A stretch of 64,000 bases of DNA from Nemopilema nomurai. Taxonomy: Eukaryota; Cnidaria; Scyphozoa; Rhizostomeae; Rhizostomatidae. The first letter of the stretch is position 1. Each line of letters begins with the position of its first letter. Made by a program: the position numbers and the translations under genes. Below, piece by piece: positions 45,201 to 57,900 of this stretch. Under the pieces are notes generated by a model. That model was not told the DNA's origin, searched no databases, and was given only the letters and a program-made list of their open reading frames with translations. The DNA lies in contig PEDN01001358.1 of the NCBI GenBank assembly GCA_003864495.1, positions 62,001-126,000 of the forward strand. The letters run 5' to 3'.

Positions 45201-48200
45201 TTTATAAGAGGATTGCTTACCAGCGCAGCAATGGAGTTGAAATAGCCCACCCTGCTCCAAAGTCTGGGAATGAGAACTTTGAGGTGTCGTCAAAAAAAGC
45301 AAAGTGATGAATTATGGCTGGTTCTGTGTCTCTGAGTGCATGGCCAAGGAACCATTCCTTCAAATTAAGGATAGACTATAAGCATTACATTTCAAGAAAG
45401 GCCTTGGTTTGCAAGAAAAGTATGATAAGCAAAGCTTGCATTCAACTTGAGTCAAGCATCTGTGTGCATTGTGGCTTAAGCAAAAACAACAAGTACCAAA
45501 CTCATCAAATTCTTCAAACAACAGAGAGAAAAAACAATGGAGACCAGGAAACAACTTATAAAGGATCAAGAAGTGATAACAAATTTCTAAACATTTTAAC
45601 TGGCTGCTTTGAGTTCTGACTTTAACAAACTGTTGACCCTTGTTGACATATAGAAATTAACATGATCAATGAGCAAACAAGAAGAGCATAGCAAGAAACA
45701 AAAAATTAAATATAGGTGGAAAACCAACCTTGTTGTCTTGATATGAGGATAACACTTGAAGCAGCTTTACAAGATTCACTTCTGTTGTATCTTCACAAAA
45801 GAAGAACCACTTCTTCTCTTTTGAATACTTCCTTGAAAGGCTGGTTTCAAAGATAGTCTTAATTGATGCATGACAAAATTATGATAAAATAGTACTAGCT
45901 TTTTAAAAGCACCATTATCAGAATGAATATATACCATATTTCCTTGAAAGAGCACTTAGAGTAGAGCACTCCAGTTCATTTAGTCTCCTCAATATACCAC
46001 CCACACAAAGAAAAAATTGTTTGCTGTCATCTGTAAAGCAAAATTGAAGAGAAGGAAGGAACTTTCTAGCAATTTCGATTTATTTGTAGAAAATATGCCT
46101 GTACCAGATTTCCAACAAATTTTTGAATGGTTTGATTGATATAACATGTTTTTGGGTGGTTTTGTTTGTATTTTTCATTCTCTTCATTACCATTGGCAAA
46201 TCATTATTATAGAGAGGAAGGGGCGCTCATTCAAGGAGGGCACTCATCTATAAATTATAGTTCCTTTAAGAAGGCGCTCTTTCTAGGAAACACAGTAAGC
46301 ATTTAGGGCTTTCTCTAGAAGAGTATCAGATTCAAATTTTGGAGAAAAACGAAAAAACTAGAAGTTTTCTAAAATAATCTCTTTTGTTGTATTGGAAGTC
46401 AGTATTTTGATAAATATACAGAAAATCAAATTCACTTTTTTTAACATTTGGTTAGAAGCCATACTACAGAATTATATGGAATATGTTAGAAGATTCATTA
46501 TACTCTGGCATACCATCTACAAATTCAAAGTTGACTTAGACTCTTTTACTTCTTAGAAAATTAACAAAGCTTAATAGATAATGAAAAAAGTACTTACAGC
46601 TGAAGGATGGGTAAAATTGTCCAGGAGCCATAAGGACACCATTCTTCATGTGTCATCAAAACATCTAACTGAACCTAAAATAAATGACATACATTCTTAA
46701 TACCTTAATATTTCAGTGTGTTTAAACAAATTTTCTGATAGCATAGATGACGATAATGGGCCCTGGCTGACAAGAAAACCAAAAAGCCTCAGAGGCCTAG
46801 AATAAGAATTTCCAGAATAAAATTTTCAGTGTATTGCCTGTTCTTGGTGAAATAAATTCATCATCTTCTTTGAAAGTCACATTGTCCCAAGTCATCTTTT
46901 TCAAAATTGTGTGACTTTTGTTAAAAAAGTTTATTATACTCTATGGCTTACTGAAGCAAAGTTATGCACTTAAAGTGAATTCAAGCCAATATACTGACTT
47001 TTTCTGCATTCAGCCGCTTTGTCTGATATATAAGGTTCTCTTTCAATTTCTCGGCTTTTCTTTTGTGATATTTGTAATTCTGGCTTCTTATAATAACAAT
47101 GATGCTTCTTGGATCTGTTGATAAAGCAAAATACATTAAAAAAACAAGAAAAATAGAGAAAAAAAACATTGATGTTAATATGATATCAATATCATTAGCT
47201 TCTTAAAGATTGTGTTCATTAACTTACAATCAGAAAGTCATAATCACATGCATAAACATCTTATATATGTGTTTCACATCAACAGTTTATATTACCAAAA
47301 TTTCTAAACACACTCTATGACTTATTAACCAAAATTGAATACTAGTCAGAAACAACATATCTTGCCCATCTTGGTATGAATATACTAAATGCTCTGAAGA
47401 AACAACTAAGATAAAAGTTAATTCTATGTTGCTATCAAACCATGTCAACAAACCAGGGCTAATCTAACAAGAGTTTTTGCCAACATAGGTTGCAATCTCA
47501 GATGCAACCATATGCAACTATTGTTATCAATTACTTTTAATGACATCAAGAAAAAAGAATTTACCTAAACTAGACAAAGTATTCTGAGTTGTTTTATTTG
47601 CCTAGGGAAAAAATTACATTCATCAAAAATGGATACAAAAGGCACTTCAAGAGAACAAAAAAAATTTTTTACTGAAAAAAGTTCAAATGCACTTTTAGCA
47701 CCAAAAAAGTATTTCACAACTTGAATTCTCTTTTCGCAAATACAATACAGCAAAAAAGTAGCTCCAGAATGCTAAAAGCTTCATGTGCGCTTCATGAAAC
47801 TGAAATTAAACTGTTCTTAGAAAATATCTGAGAAAAAATTATGCTCACAAAAAAATTTATCTAAGCTTAAGATGCATATATAAAATTTCAAGCAAGCCAG
47901 GCTATTCCTGTTTTCATGGATGAAGAAAAGAAAAGTCTTCTTAAAATTTCAAACAAATAAATGTGGATGGCTTGATAATTGACTTTAAAAGTACCTCAGC
48001 AGCAATACCAAACTCAAATTTATCTGGTCCTTCAATAATATTTTCTTCATCAGCTTTCACAAACTCTGCAAAGATATGATATGTTCTTACAATCTTAAAT
48101 CTTCTAAATGTTATTTAGATACAAACACGGAGAGTGAAACTTGGTTGGGTATTTATCAAGAACCGGCATACTGTGATTGCTGTATTAGATATAAATCAAA

Positions 48201-48400
48201 TTTACAATAAATTTTTAGAATTACCAATGATATACACAGACGTTTTGAGTAACAATCTTTCAAAACTTCATGATACACTTTGTTGTTGCCTAAAAAGTTT
48301 GATAAGCTACATAATTCAAAATGAAAGTCTTACCATACAAAGTAATTATCATAAGAAATCTTAAGCAAAGTTTAGCAAGAAGTACAAATCCTCTGCTCAT
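42263..48400 (-). CDS. B3GLCT: B3GLCT, beta-1,3-glucosyltransferase of O-fucosylated TSR domains
   Basis: Ten exons, all in phase: 48334-48400, 48009-48065, 46999-47114, 46598-46674, 45729-45831, 45221-45357, 44137-44610, 43544-43669, 42941-43085 and 42263-42379, giving 472 residues (human 498). Exon 1 encodes a hydrophobic signal sequence ([19 protein letters not shown]). Family landmarks: [75 protein letters not shown], then the catalytic metal-binding DDD at 337-339 in [45 protein letters not shown] and FHQ follow. This GT31-family ER enzyme adds glucose beta-1,3 to O-linked fucose on thrombospondin type 1 repeats. The C-terminus ends YKQYLKDD and lacks the REEL-type ER-retention signal of the human protein. 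It is divergently paired with MKS1. Confidence 0.95.
43841..43868 (+). repeat. Dispersed repeat end, copy 3
   Basis: Contains the 17-nt core ATTGTGAAGTTTTGTAC (43851-43867), identical to positions 24800-24816 and to the complement of 32711-32727. The preceding GCTTCTTGCA is similar to the GCTATTTCTTGCT-type edge of the other copies. It lies in the B3GLCT intron between exons 7 and 8. Only the shared edge is visible here. Confidence 0.45.
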
Positions 48401-48988
48401 TTTGTGTAACTCAAAGATCCCAAGAACTTGCAAAAGAAATGTCTACAAATCGATGAATGGATGAACTTGACTATCAAATTCTATTGGCATGGAATCGAGG
48501 CAGATATCAAACATTGCATGTTTTGCTTTTCAATCGACTTTCTTTCCAGTAGGGAAAATATTTAGCAATGTCACAATTTTGCAAATTTACACCAGTTAGT
48601 GTAAGAATTGGAGAAATATTTCCATTGGAATGCATTCTAGCATAAAAGATAGATAGTTGAGTATGTGTCCGAATAACTAAAACATTGCTTGTTGGCATCG
48701 CTTCCAAGTGAGGCTGGCCTTGGGGGTTCGGTATCTTTGGAAACGACGAAGCGGGAAGAGTTGAGTCAGCCTAACTCTTGGTTCAGGTCATGAAATTGGT
48801 TCAAATCTGTAGTGCATGCTTCACCAACTGCAGATTACCAATATAAATTATTCGAAAGGTTCCAAGGATGAATTTTTTCTTAAAAATGATAATGTGCATA
48901 GCTTCTCCATGTTAAGTCGAGAAAGGACGTTTGGTGTGTGAGAATCGAGAGTGGTAGTGATACTGTTATGTATCCATATTAACTCACC
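48401..48988. promoter_or_regulatory. Putative bidirectional promoter B3GLCT / MKS1
   Basis: 588 bp separates the start codons of B3GLCT (48400, minus) and MKS1 (48989, plus). No gene lies between, so both core promoters must be in or close to this gap unless a gene has a distant non-coding first exon. The central part (about 48700-48780) is less AT-rich than its flanks. I do not assign individual transcription-factor sites. Confidence 0.55.
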
Positions 48989-51900
48989 ATGGAGCTTGAA
49001 AACGCACCTATTGGACAGTACAGATCGCATGATCCACCAAAGAACTTTTCATTTAAGTGAGTATATTCGCCTCTCAAACCTTTTGAAGCAGTTGTAGAAT
49101 AAATATCATTCACTTCAAAGAAGAAAAATTGAACACCTGAATAAACATTTCTTCGAGTGTCGAGGGAATTGATGAAAACATCTTGTGTATGTCCACAATT
49201 GCCAAATTAGCCATTAAAGCCTGTTGCTGCGCTCTAAGAATCTTTTTTCTGCCTTATTTCATGCCTTTTTAAGCACAACCAATAGCCATTGAAGGCCAAA
49301 CTTTTATTAAAAGAAGTGAAATTAAAAGAAGTCTTTCATAGAAAAGAGATTAACTTTCTTTTATGATGTTTTTGGCAGCCTGCCTAAAATGTTTCAAAGT
49401 GAACCTAACAGCAAAAAGACTTTGTCTTAAGTATCCAAAGCTTACTATGCAAATTGTTTTAATAAAGGACGGTTTGAGCTTAGTTTACAACTCTGGGGAA
49501 TTACTCAGACAATAGTGTTATTTGGCTATTGGCATAAATTATATATTTATTGCAAAGGTAAGAGCTTACTGTAGGAGGAGTTCTCTAATAAGAATGATAA
49601 AAATAAGAATGAAGACGGTTTGAGCTTAGCATTCCTGGAATCTATCAACAACATTCCTAATGATCATTCCTAGAAATAAATGAGTTATCACCATTTCCTT
49701 TAGTCAACACATTTACAACCAATTTTATGTAATAAGTCTAAAATATCTTACAATTTTTGTAAAACTCCTATTTCTTGAAAGATTTCAGAAATGTGATACT
49801 GTAATAGCTCATGACTGAATTATTTTCTTAACTGTTTTTTAAGCATTTCACCTTATGGGTGTTGGCTGATAAAAATAATTTCATTTTTTATTAAGACTAT
49901 GTCAATTGTATGTAATATCTGTATTTGAGAATCCACTTTTATTGTCTTTATCAATTCTCCTTCCAGGGTCAAAATATGGAGAGTGACATCAAGTAGTGTG
50001 GTTCCAGCTGTACGCCATGAGTCACTTCCTCTATTGAGGCACGAAGAAGGAGCTGAACCTGCCAATGAAGCGATTGAAATGGCTGAAAGAGGACCAGCCA
50101 AAGGTCATTACCTGTCAATTGCTCTTTTGCATGATAATATGTGTCACAAACTATTAATCTGCAGGTGTTCATCACCCAGATTTTTAGATTACTTCATTAA
50201 ATAATGTTGACAACTGGCTTACTAATGTTCCTTTTTGTTTTTAATTCAATAGAAGAAAAACAGATAGAAGAGGTGCAAATTAGATGGCAAGAGAAGCTGT
50301 TTTCTGAGGTATTTGAAGTTTATCTGGAGGACGATATTTAATGTTTGATTTCTAAGTGTAACAAACTTTTTTTGATTTTTTGTTTGATTTTTTTAAAAAA
50401 AATTTAAGTAAAGAAGCATGTATGTAGAATTTCTCGTTTAAAGTATTTTCTTGAATTCTCCATTGTCTTACTAACTTTCAATTCAATTCGCTCATTGCCT
50501 TTTTAGAGAGAAATTAAACATTATGGAAATCCTCTGAACAGGCAGTCAGCTCTAGATCAAAAGTATGGTGATGACATTGAAAGAGCAAAGTAAGTATCCT
50601 TGAAATGTCCGTACAAGTAAATTAAATCATTTTTAAACATGGTCAACATATATGCCCTTAAAGATAATTTAATTTGCATTTTGACTAAATTGATTTTGAT
50701 TTGGTCTTGTGGAGAAAATGTTTGGTTCCTATCTCACTTTTATTAGCAAAAAACTAATCTTCTTCTCATTAAGTTTCATATCATTTGTTTCTCTCTTTTA
50801 ATACAAAAATATTGATTATAGAGATTATTTGTTATCTGTTGAATTCTAAACCTCAGGATAAACTTTTAATAAGTGATCAACTTTTTTATTCTCATTAGTA
50901 CTGGAACACAGAGAAAGAACAAAAGGATTTTTACTTATGTTGATGCTGACTGCCATCAAGTTGATGCTGATGGTATATTCAGCAAGGTAGTTTTAGTAAA
51001 AACACTTTGATCCTACTTCCTTAATTGTTTTTCATTAGCTGAAAAGTAGCATAGATTGTTAAAAGATCTGATGGAAGATGTTGTATTTTATTGATTCCAC
51101 ATTTATTGACAATTTTGGCTGAAAGTAGACTATTTGAAGTCATCCTAGCATTATATTTCATTGAATTAGTATTAAGTGGTACCTTAATTTTTTTTCATTT
51201 TCCTCTCATTTCAGACATCTGACTTTATGACAACAAGTCCCAATGAACAACCAACATTTCTTATGAAAAAAATGGCCCAGCTTAATTTAATGAGTGTGGG
51301 AAGAAGGTTTTTTATATTTTTTATATGTACAACCTTCATTATACAGTGCTGCTTATTGCCTCATCCAACAAATAATGAATAATTTTGTATGCAAAATATG
51401 TTTGTTTGCAAACTGTCTTCCCATTATTTTACAGCCCCTTTAGTGTTCCTTGATTTTCTTTTTTAAAGGTTTACTAAGCAGGGTATGATTACCAGCTGCC
51501 TGCAAATAATCCATGCCTGCTTTTCTGTAGAAGGATGATTATGACACAATTATAATTAGTGGTATTTCATGCTTTCTTTTTCTGCATTTTTGCTTGTTTT
51601 CTTGACTTTTATTTCTTTGCCATAAGGAATCTCCCAGGAACTGATCAACATTCAATTATTGAAGAAGTCCCTTCCAAGCATGTGAAGGATAGCCATGTCA
51701 TTACCACTCCAAGCAAACTCATGTACATCATGGCTGATGTTAGTGCTGATGACAGGTAATCAAACATCACAGAATCCTAATACTATTTAATTACCTAATT
51801 CATTTTCTTTTTACAATTTCTATCAATTTCTTAAGCACAATGTATTATTAAGATAACAGTGTAAAGAAAACACAACTTGTCAGAGAGCTATGGGAATGCA

Positions 51901-54900
51901 GTATACTTATCAATGCTTTACCTCCTTCTGAAGCAAAGAGGTGAAAACTTCTTCAAAACTAGCATATTCCAAACAACATATCATCAAATGTCCATGATAT
52001 TCCTTTGTTTTTTAGCTTGTTCTGTGATAATGCTCATTGCTTATCTGACTGGTATCTGTTTAGAAAATATTGTCTAATTCATCTTTCATTTTAGAATTGG
52101 AACAAGGGATGATGAATATGTTTTGTGTATCATTAAGGTAAGTCCTGTTTTGGTTTCCTGCATCAAGGCTTGTTTTTATATATTAACAGAAGCAATTAAG
52201 ACAAGAAAATCAAGCTCAAGCCAATCATGTTGCTTGAAAACTATTGAGTCCTTGAACTGTTGTCTTGATCTATTTATTTTCAAAATCCATTTCACTTGCA
52301 ATTTCCCTGGATGTGAGAAGTATGTATGCCCAACCTTACTTGTCCAGGGTTCTTTAGTTTTCATTTTGGTATGCAGAAAGATTTACTTACCAGTAGAAAG
52401 CTATGTTGATTAATCTAAAGCTTATATCCTGCCCATCTGAAAAATGTTTAAGCCTCTAATGAAAGATGTATTCTAATAATTCAAAAGCTTAGCTTTGAAA
52501 GACGAAAGACAAATGTAACCCCCTAAATTTAAAATTGCCTTTTTATTCTTCCTAATTATTCAAAGAAATTTAAGTGGTAATATACTAGTCTGCAAAGTAG
52601 CTATGGGAGTTGTTACTAGCAATGGTAACAGAAGTTCTTGCATTCATATGTAAAGAAGCCTCAACATGATGTTTCAGAGAAAGTTTGATTATTGCTGCCA
52701 CCTATCCTTCACAATCATATTCCTTTTTCAAAAACCCAATTTTATGTTTTCATAATGTTTCCTCAGTACCAATATTATTTCATGTTTTAACTACTTTATC
52801 CACTGCTTGCATACATTGTTGCAATGTGTCTGCGTCTTTGTTCTTTTTCATAATTGTATTAGCTATTTTATTTATTCTTTAATTATTATTGTTTTTTAAC
52901 TTAACACTTATTTTGTATGCACTGATTACCTGCGAAAGGCAATTATTCTAACACTGGTGTATTTAACGAATTTAATCTTATCTCAATTAATGCATCATAG
53001 ATTGACGCCAATGGTCAAATTACAATCAAGCCAGATCTCAGCAAAACCATGCCCTACAGAATAGAAACCTTTGACCAAGCTAAAGGTACGTCTTCTGAAG
53101 GTGGTTAAGTTATAGTGATGTGAAAATGTTGTCTGATGTCTTCTGAACAAGATTTCCAGAAAACAAAAGTATTATAGAATGTCATTCAAAAGGGCAAAAC
53201 AGCAAAGCCGTATTCACACATCAGGGGTGCTTAAGGGAGATGGGATGAAAACTTGGTTATGTGGGCGATAATTTGTTTGAGCTTTTTCACGAATTTTCAC
53301 AAAAAATCCAAATGATTGATTATGCTTAGCTTAACTCTTAAAACTCTTAAAACTGACTTTTTTGCACACAGTATCGCTTTGGTTCGTTTTGAAATTTTTA
53401 TTGGCCCTTGTGGTTTGGAAACCTCTTCCGGTCATTATGGATCTTTCACGACAGAGACAGCTTTTAACACTTGACACATGTCAACACTTGCCTGGATTTA
53501 ATTCTAATCACTTAAGTTGATAAGCCCTAATTTTGGTGCTATTTGCCAATGGCACCAAGAAACATCATTTGTTGATCAGAGTAATTCTATTGGTATTTCC
53601 ACGGACCCATGAGCTGTCCCATTCATTTATATAAAATCCCTGGATCGCTGTCTCAAACACTTGGTCCCATGCTAATGTTAATTCTGAGGCACCGACAAAG
53701 CGACTGATGTGACCCAGGCATTTAAAAGTGACTTTCTCCTTTGGTCTCAATTCTGCTAATCTTACCTTCAAAAAATCCGAAACGCAGGTCAATAGCGTAG
53801 CTTTTAAGATGAAGAAAAAGGGCTGACTTTTCTCTGCCAAATTTTTCCCAATCAAGCAGATATCATTTAGCTATTGAAATTTGTCTTCGTGTCGTATCAG
53901 GATTGACTTTGAAAACGTCTAACAGATGGCATGTGTTGTGGTGACAATAATTTTTGGTTGTCATATCTCTGACAGAATCTTAGCATACAATCCTTATTTA
54001 AAGATCGGAATCAGGTGATACAAGCCGTATTTTGATTTAGCGCGGGATTAAATTTGTGTGGCCTGCTGAATTATATGACATAATTCTTAAAGTGAATTAT
54101 CAGTTGTTGAAACTAGATACGAAATCAGCATTTAATATTTCAAGAAGTTTGACCTGCCCAGCAAAAAGTATTGTTGGATTCTGTCTTTGGAGATAACACA
54201 TGTCTTGGTTTAAGCGGTTGATTTCGAAACCTTAAGTGTTGCTCCATCCTTTGTTTGCCATCGTATTATGGAGTTGCTACTTCAAACTTGTTTTTTGTTC
54301 AATGTTATCGCCACCAATGCAAAAACTGCATGGATGGAACAATCTTGATGATAGTTTAATGTTAACGAAGTAAAGCATTTTTGCAATGAGCATGAATTGC
54401 CAAATATTGCGGCATGACAAACATTGTTTATCCGCGAAAAACTGTACTTTTCTGACATAAAATGAAAGTCAAGTGTTGGATTAACAACTTGGTTGGATAA
54501 ATACAAGTAGTCTATAGACATGAAACTTTAGTGATTGGTGGAGCATGTAATATCGCCAGTTTTTGGAACCTACAATTGAAATGAAATACCCTCTAATTTC
54601 AAAGGTCGAATCATCTATGTAAGAGAACTTGTTATTATTTATTCTTTTAGTGTTGTTCATTACGTTGCAGTGAATTTGTACTTTTGAATCAACTTGGATT
54701 TTGGATTGCTCTGGTAATAATTTTCCTCTGTCGAATTCCCAAAGTCTAGATGTACGCCTGCTGTCCATTTCATTTGTGTTACTTGCTTTGTAGAGATATT
54801 TGAATACCACATAACAGATGTCTCACAGCAGATGACTAAGTAAGTAAATCGTTTTCATAGATTTAAGGCTGAATTACTAACGAATTTACTAACTAGAAAT

Positions 54901-57900
54901 GTTCAGTGAATATTCAATTCGAAGCACCAGAGTTCAACCAAAATGTTTCAGCTATTGTTTCTAGTTGGTAGAAAGATTGGTTTTCAGAAAGATGGTTTAG
55001 ATGTTATTCTACTGCCAGCAAAAAATTCTTTGTCAACTGAGAAAGCTCTTAGGGCCACAGTTGCGAACGTTTGTGTATTGTGTTTTGCTAGTTGAATAGA
55101 ACGACATATGACGTCATGAATCAAACAGGGACTTGTGTTGTTTTAGAGAAAAGCAGATTACAAGATGAATAGTGGAATGAAGTGTTAGCATGCGAGCTTT
55201 ATCTTAACTATAAAACTGCGGCTAATGATCGCCAAATACTAAGTGTTCAATGAGCTAATGTTGTTTTTAAGAAACACTCAACAGCAACCACATTTTGATT
55301 CGCTAGCTCTTCAAAGCCAAGGACGTTTTTTCGAGGCTTCTTTCTGTTACTTCTCTCTTTGTTATCGTAAATTGCATTCGTTATTTCTAGGGCTGAGAAA
55401 GTCCAGGAATCGAACCTTCTTAATGAGGTAAAGCTTTTAGAAAACAAATTTATATGGAAGGAATGAAATACTTGACTAGACATGATAGCTGTAGTTACCT
55501 GCCTCTATGACGTCATTAACAGTATTGAATTCAAGGCAATTCGAAATCAAAGAGGGATTGAATCTTAATGTTCCAGCAGTTGAAGTGTAGAACCATTCTC
55601 TTAAGCTAATACCGTCAATTATTCACGTCACCCAATTCTTTGGTCAACTGGAAAAGGTAGCGATAGCGATTACTTCGATGTGCATAAGATTTGCTGTATG
55701 AGAACAGCACCCAGATTGGAAGGGGTGGTGACATCATTAGAGTTTAAGGGGAACGGATGAGCTATCTGTCTCAAAGCGATAATTACAGATGCTCTTGGCA
55801 TCGTTGTGTAGATTTTGCCCATAAACAGCTTTTTGTCTTCATTTGGCGCATCGGATCAAGATCTTATTTGATTATTTATCTTTGGTTGTTATCTTGATAA
55901 TTTGTTTCGCAGTTTCGGATAATTTCTACTACTGCCTTTGTTTGCACACTTCGCTTTGGTATCTATACCTGAAGTATCTATCTAGAAGTGTCTAAATCAG
56001 ATAATCAACAATAATTGGTCGCTAATCCTAAACTGCCTGTTCCTTCTCAACCATTTTTATAACCATCTTAAAAGCTGCTAGTTTTTTGTATGTTTTTTGG
56101 GCGTGTAGAAAACTTAACAGATTCAACATGCATTTGATGTATTCCTCTCTTTTCATCGAAATAATCTTTCTTTTAGCTGTATGACCGGCACGCTGAGGTG
56201 ATGACGTCCCAGAGCGGTTTGGAATTGTATCCTCAGGTGACAATAAAGATATATCTTTCTAAAATAGAGTTATTCTTTACTTTCTCTTGATGGTTTTGGT
56301 CTGCACATAGAAACCCTGTTGTGTTTTGCTGGGTCCAGCAACGATCTACTTTACAAAACAAACTTTTGTTTAGCATTTCTGCAATGCATTTCCTTTGTGC
56401 AATGTTCCAACCTTTTTTTTATATATTCCCATTTCTTATGAATAAACTGCAGTCCGTTTCAAGAAAATAGTCGCTTAAGCCATCAGCCCCTCTGTATGGC
56501 TGTAGTCTATTTTGACAAGCTTTTTGTCTTGTTAATTGTTAGTCTGCAAATGCAAAAGTTTAAGCAGCAGGCTATATAACGAGTCGAACTTTCCATAAAA
56601 TTTTGGATGTTCTTTTTTGGATGCAAAAACTTGCACTGTATTTTCTGTTGGACTACAAAGTTATTTTTACCGTAAATTTATTCGCCAAATATACATTAGT
56701 AATTTAAAGATGTTCTAGAAATGCATTTTGTGTAACTGAATTTCTCAACCCGGGCCTTAACTTTCCAATATACCTTTTGGCATTCATTTTCCCCCTTAAC
56801 AGACATAACTATGATGAGGCACTTCAGATTATGAAGTTAAATTCCTTTCCATAATTGATAGAAAAATCTTTATTTTTTTTAAAGCTGACAAAATTATCTT
56901 GATTGTTAGCGGCGTTTTGATCCTTCGATAAATTATATTGACACCCTTTTTGACTAATTTTGTATTTAATTCCTTTTCACTTTTATTTTCAGCCTGGATT
57001 GAATGAGCTTATATATTATGTCTTCGGAGAGATTGGTATGTAACTTTTTCTAAGCGAAAATTGCAGATGAGAACTCAAGTTAGGTTTTGTCCAATTCAGT
57101 GTCATTGTACAGTTAGAGAAATATTGCAATGGAAGATATAAAGTAAAATATTCCTTTTGGTTTTAAGAAATGTATGATATAACTTCTACTTGTCCATTTT
57201 CGATGTTTATTTTTATCAGTTTTTTGGGCTTTTTCAAGTTTACTTGCCATTAGTACAATCCAAATCATGTCAAGCTCACATTCTGTTATCGCTAGCAATC
57301 TACGTTGAACTATTTCAAATATTGATGCTTCTAATATGATCTAAATTGCAATTTCTCATGAGAGACTAAGCTCAATATGTTTTGATATTTTTGCTGATGT
57401 TGGTAATGAGAATTTGTTAAATATGCATGTACCCTGATATCTTGTTATGGAAATAACTTATAAAACATGGCGGAAAAAAGCTTCTACCAATAGATATAGA
57501 AGCAACCCAACCAATTGCTTTAAAAAGCAACACAATAACATGACAATGATAATATGGCAATTAATTGATAATATTTTGCATTGTGATAACAGTGTGATAA
57601 CATTGCACGTCCGTCTCGTTCAGGTAGAAATGAATACACATGGATTTTTCAATTATTTAAAAATGCAGCATTCTCAATTGTAGTTAGATAAATTTCTACT
57701 TCACGAGCAGTTTCTAAGTTTTGGATGTTGTCAATACTCTGGTTCCAAAGTTTTCGTTACCTGAGGTGTCTGCTTCCTGCAGATTATTGGCCACAAGTTA
57801 ATTTTTCATATTTATATTTACTGCCCTGAGTATTTTTCAAATCATCTCCAGCATTTTATCTTGTTTTTCAAATCTTTTCTAGTTTGTGCCACTAGCTTTG

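Noticed and set aside
45945..46030. Possible B3GLCT exon ([16 protein letters not shown] reading)
   Set aside because: The flanking exons 46598-46674 and 45729-45831 join in phase without it ([12 protein letters not shown]), and the human protein has no counterpart.
47565..47625. Possible 32-nt B3GLCT microexon between exons 2 and 3
   Set aside because: An internal GT donor after 48009 (reading EFD-PRSIIV) joins exon 3 in phase directly, so the microexon is not needed and would shift the frame.
49130..49260. Minus-strand ORF (MANLAIVDIHKMFSSIPS) considered as the B3GLCT first exon
   Set aside because: It lies inside MKS1 intron 1, lacks a signal peptide and has the wrong phase; the exon at 48334-48400 fits fully.
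53565..53855. 96-codon minus-strand ORF in MKS1 intron 9
   Set aside because: It starts at a non-ATG codon, shows no recognisable domain and has no splice continuation; not enough to call a gene.
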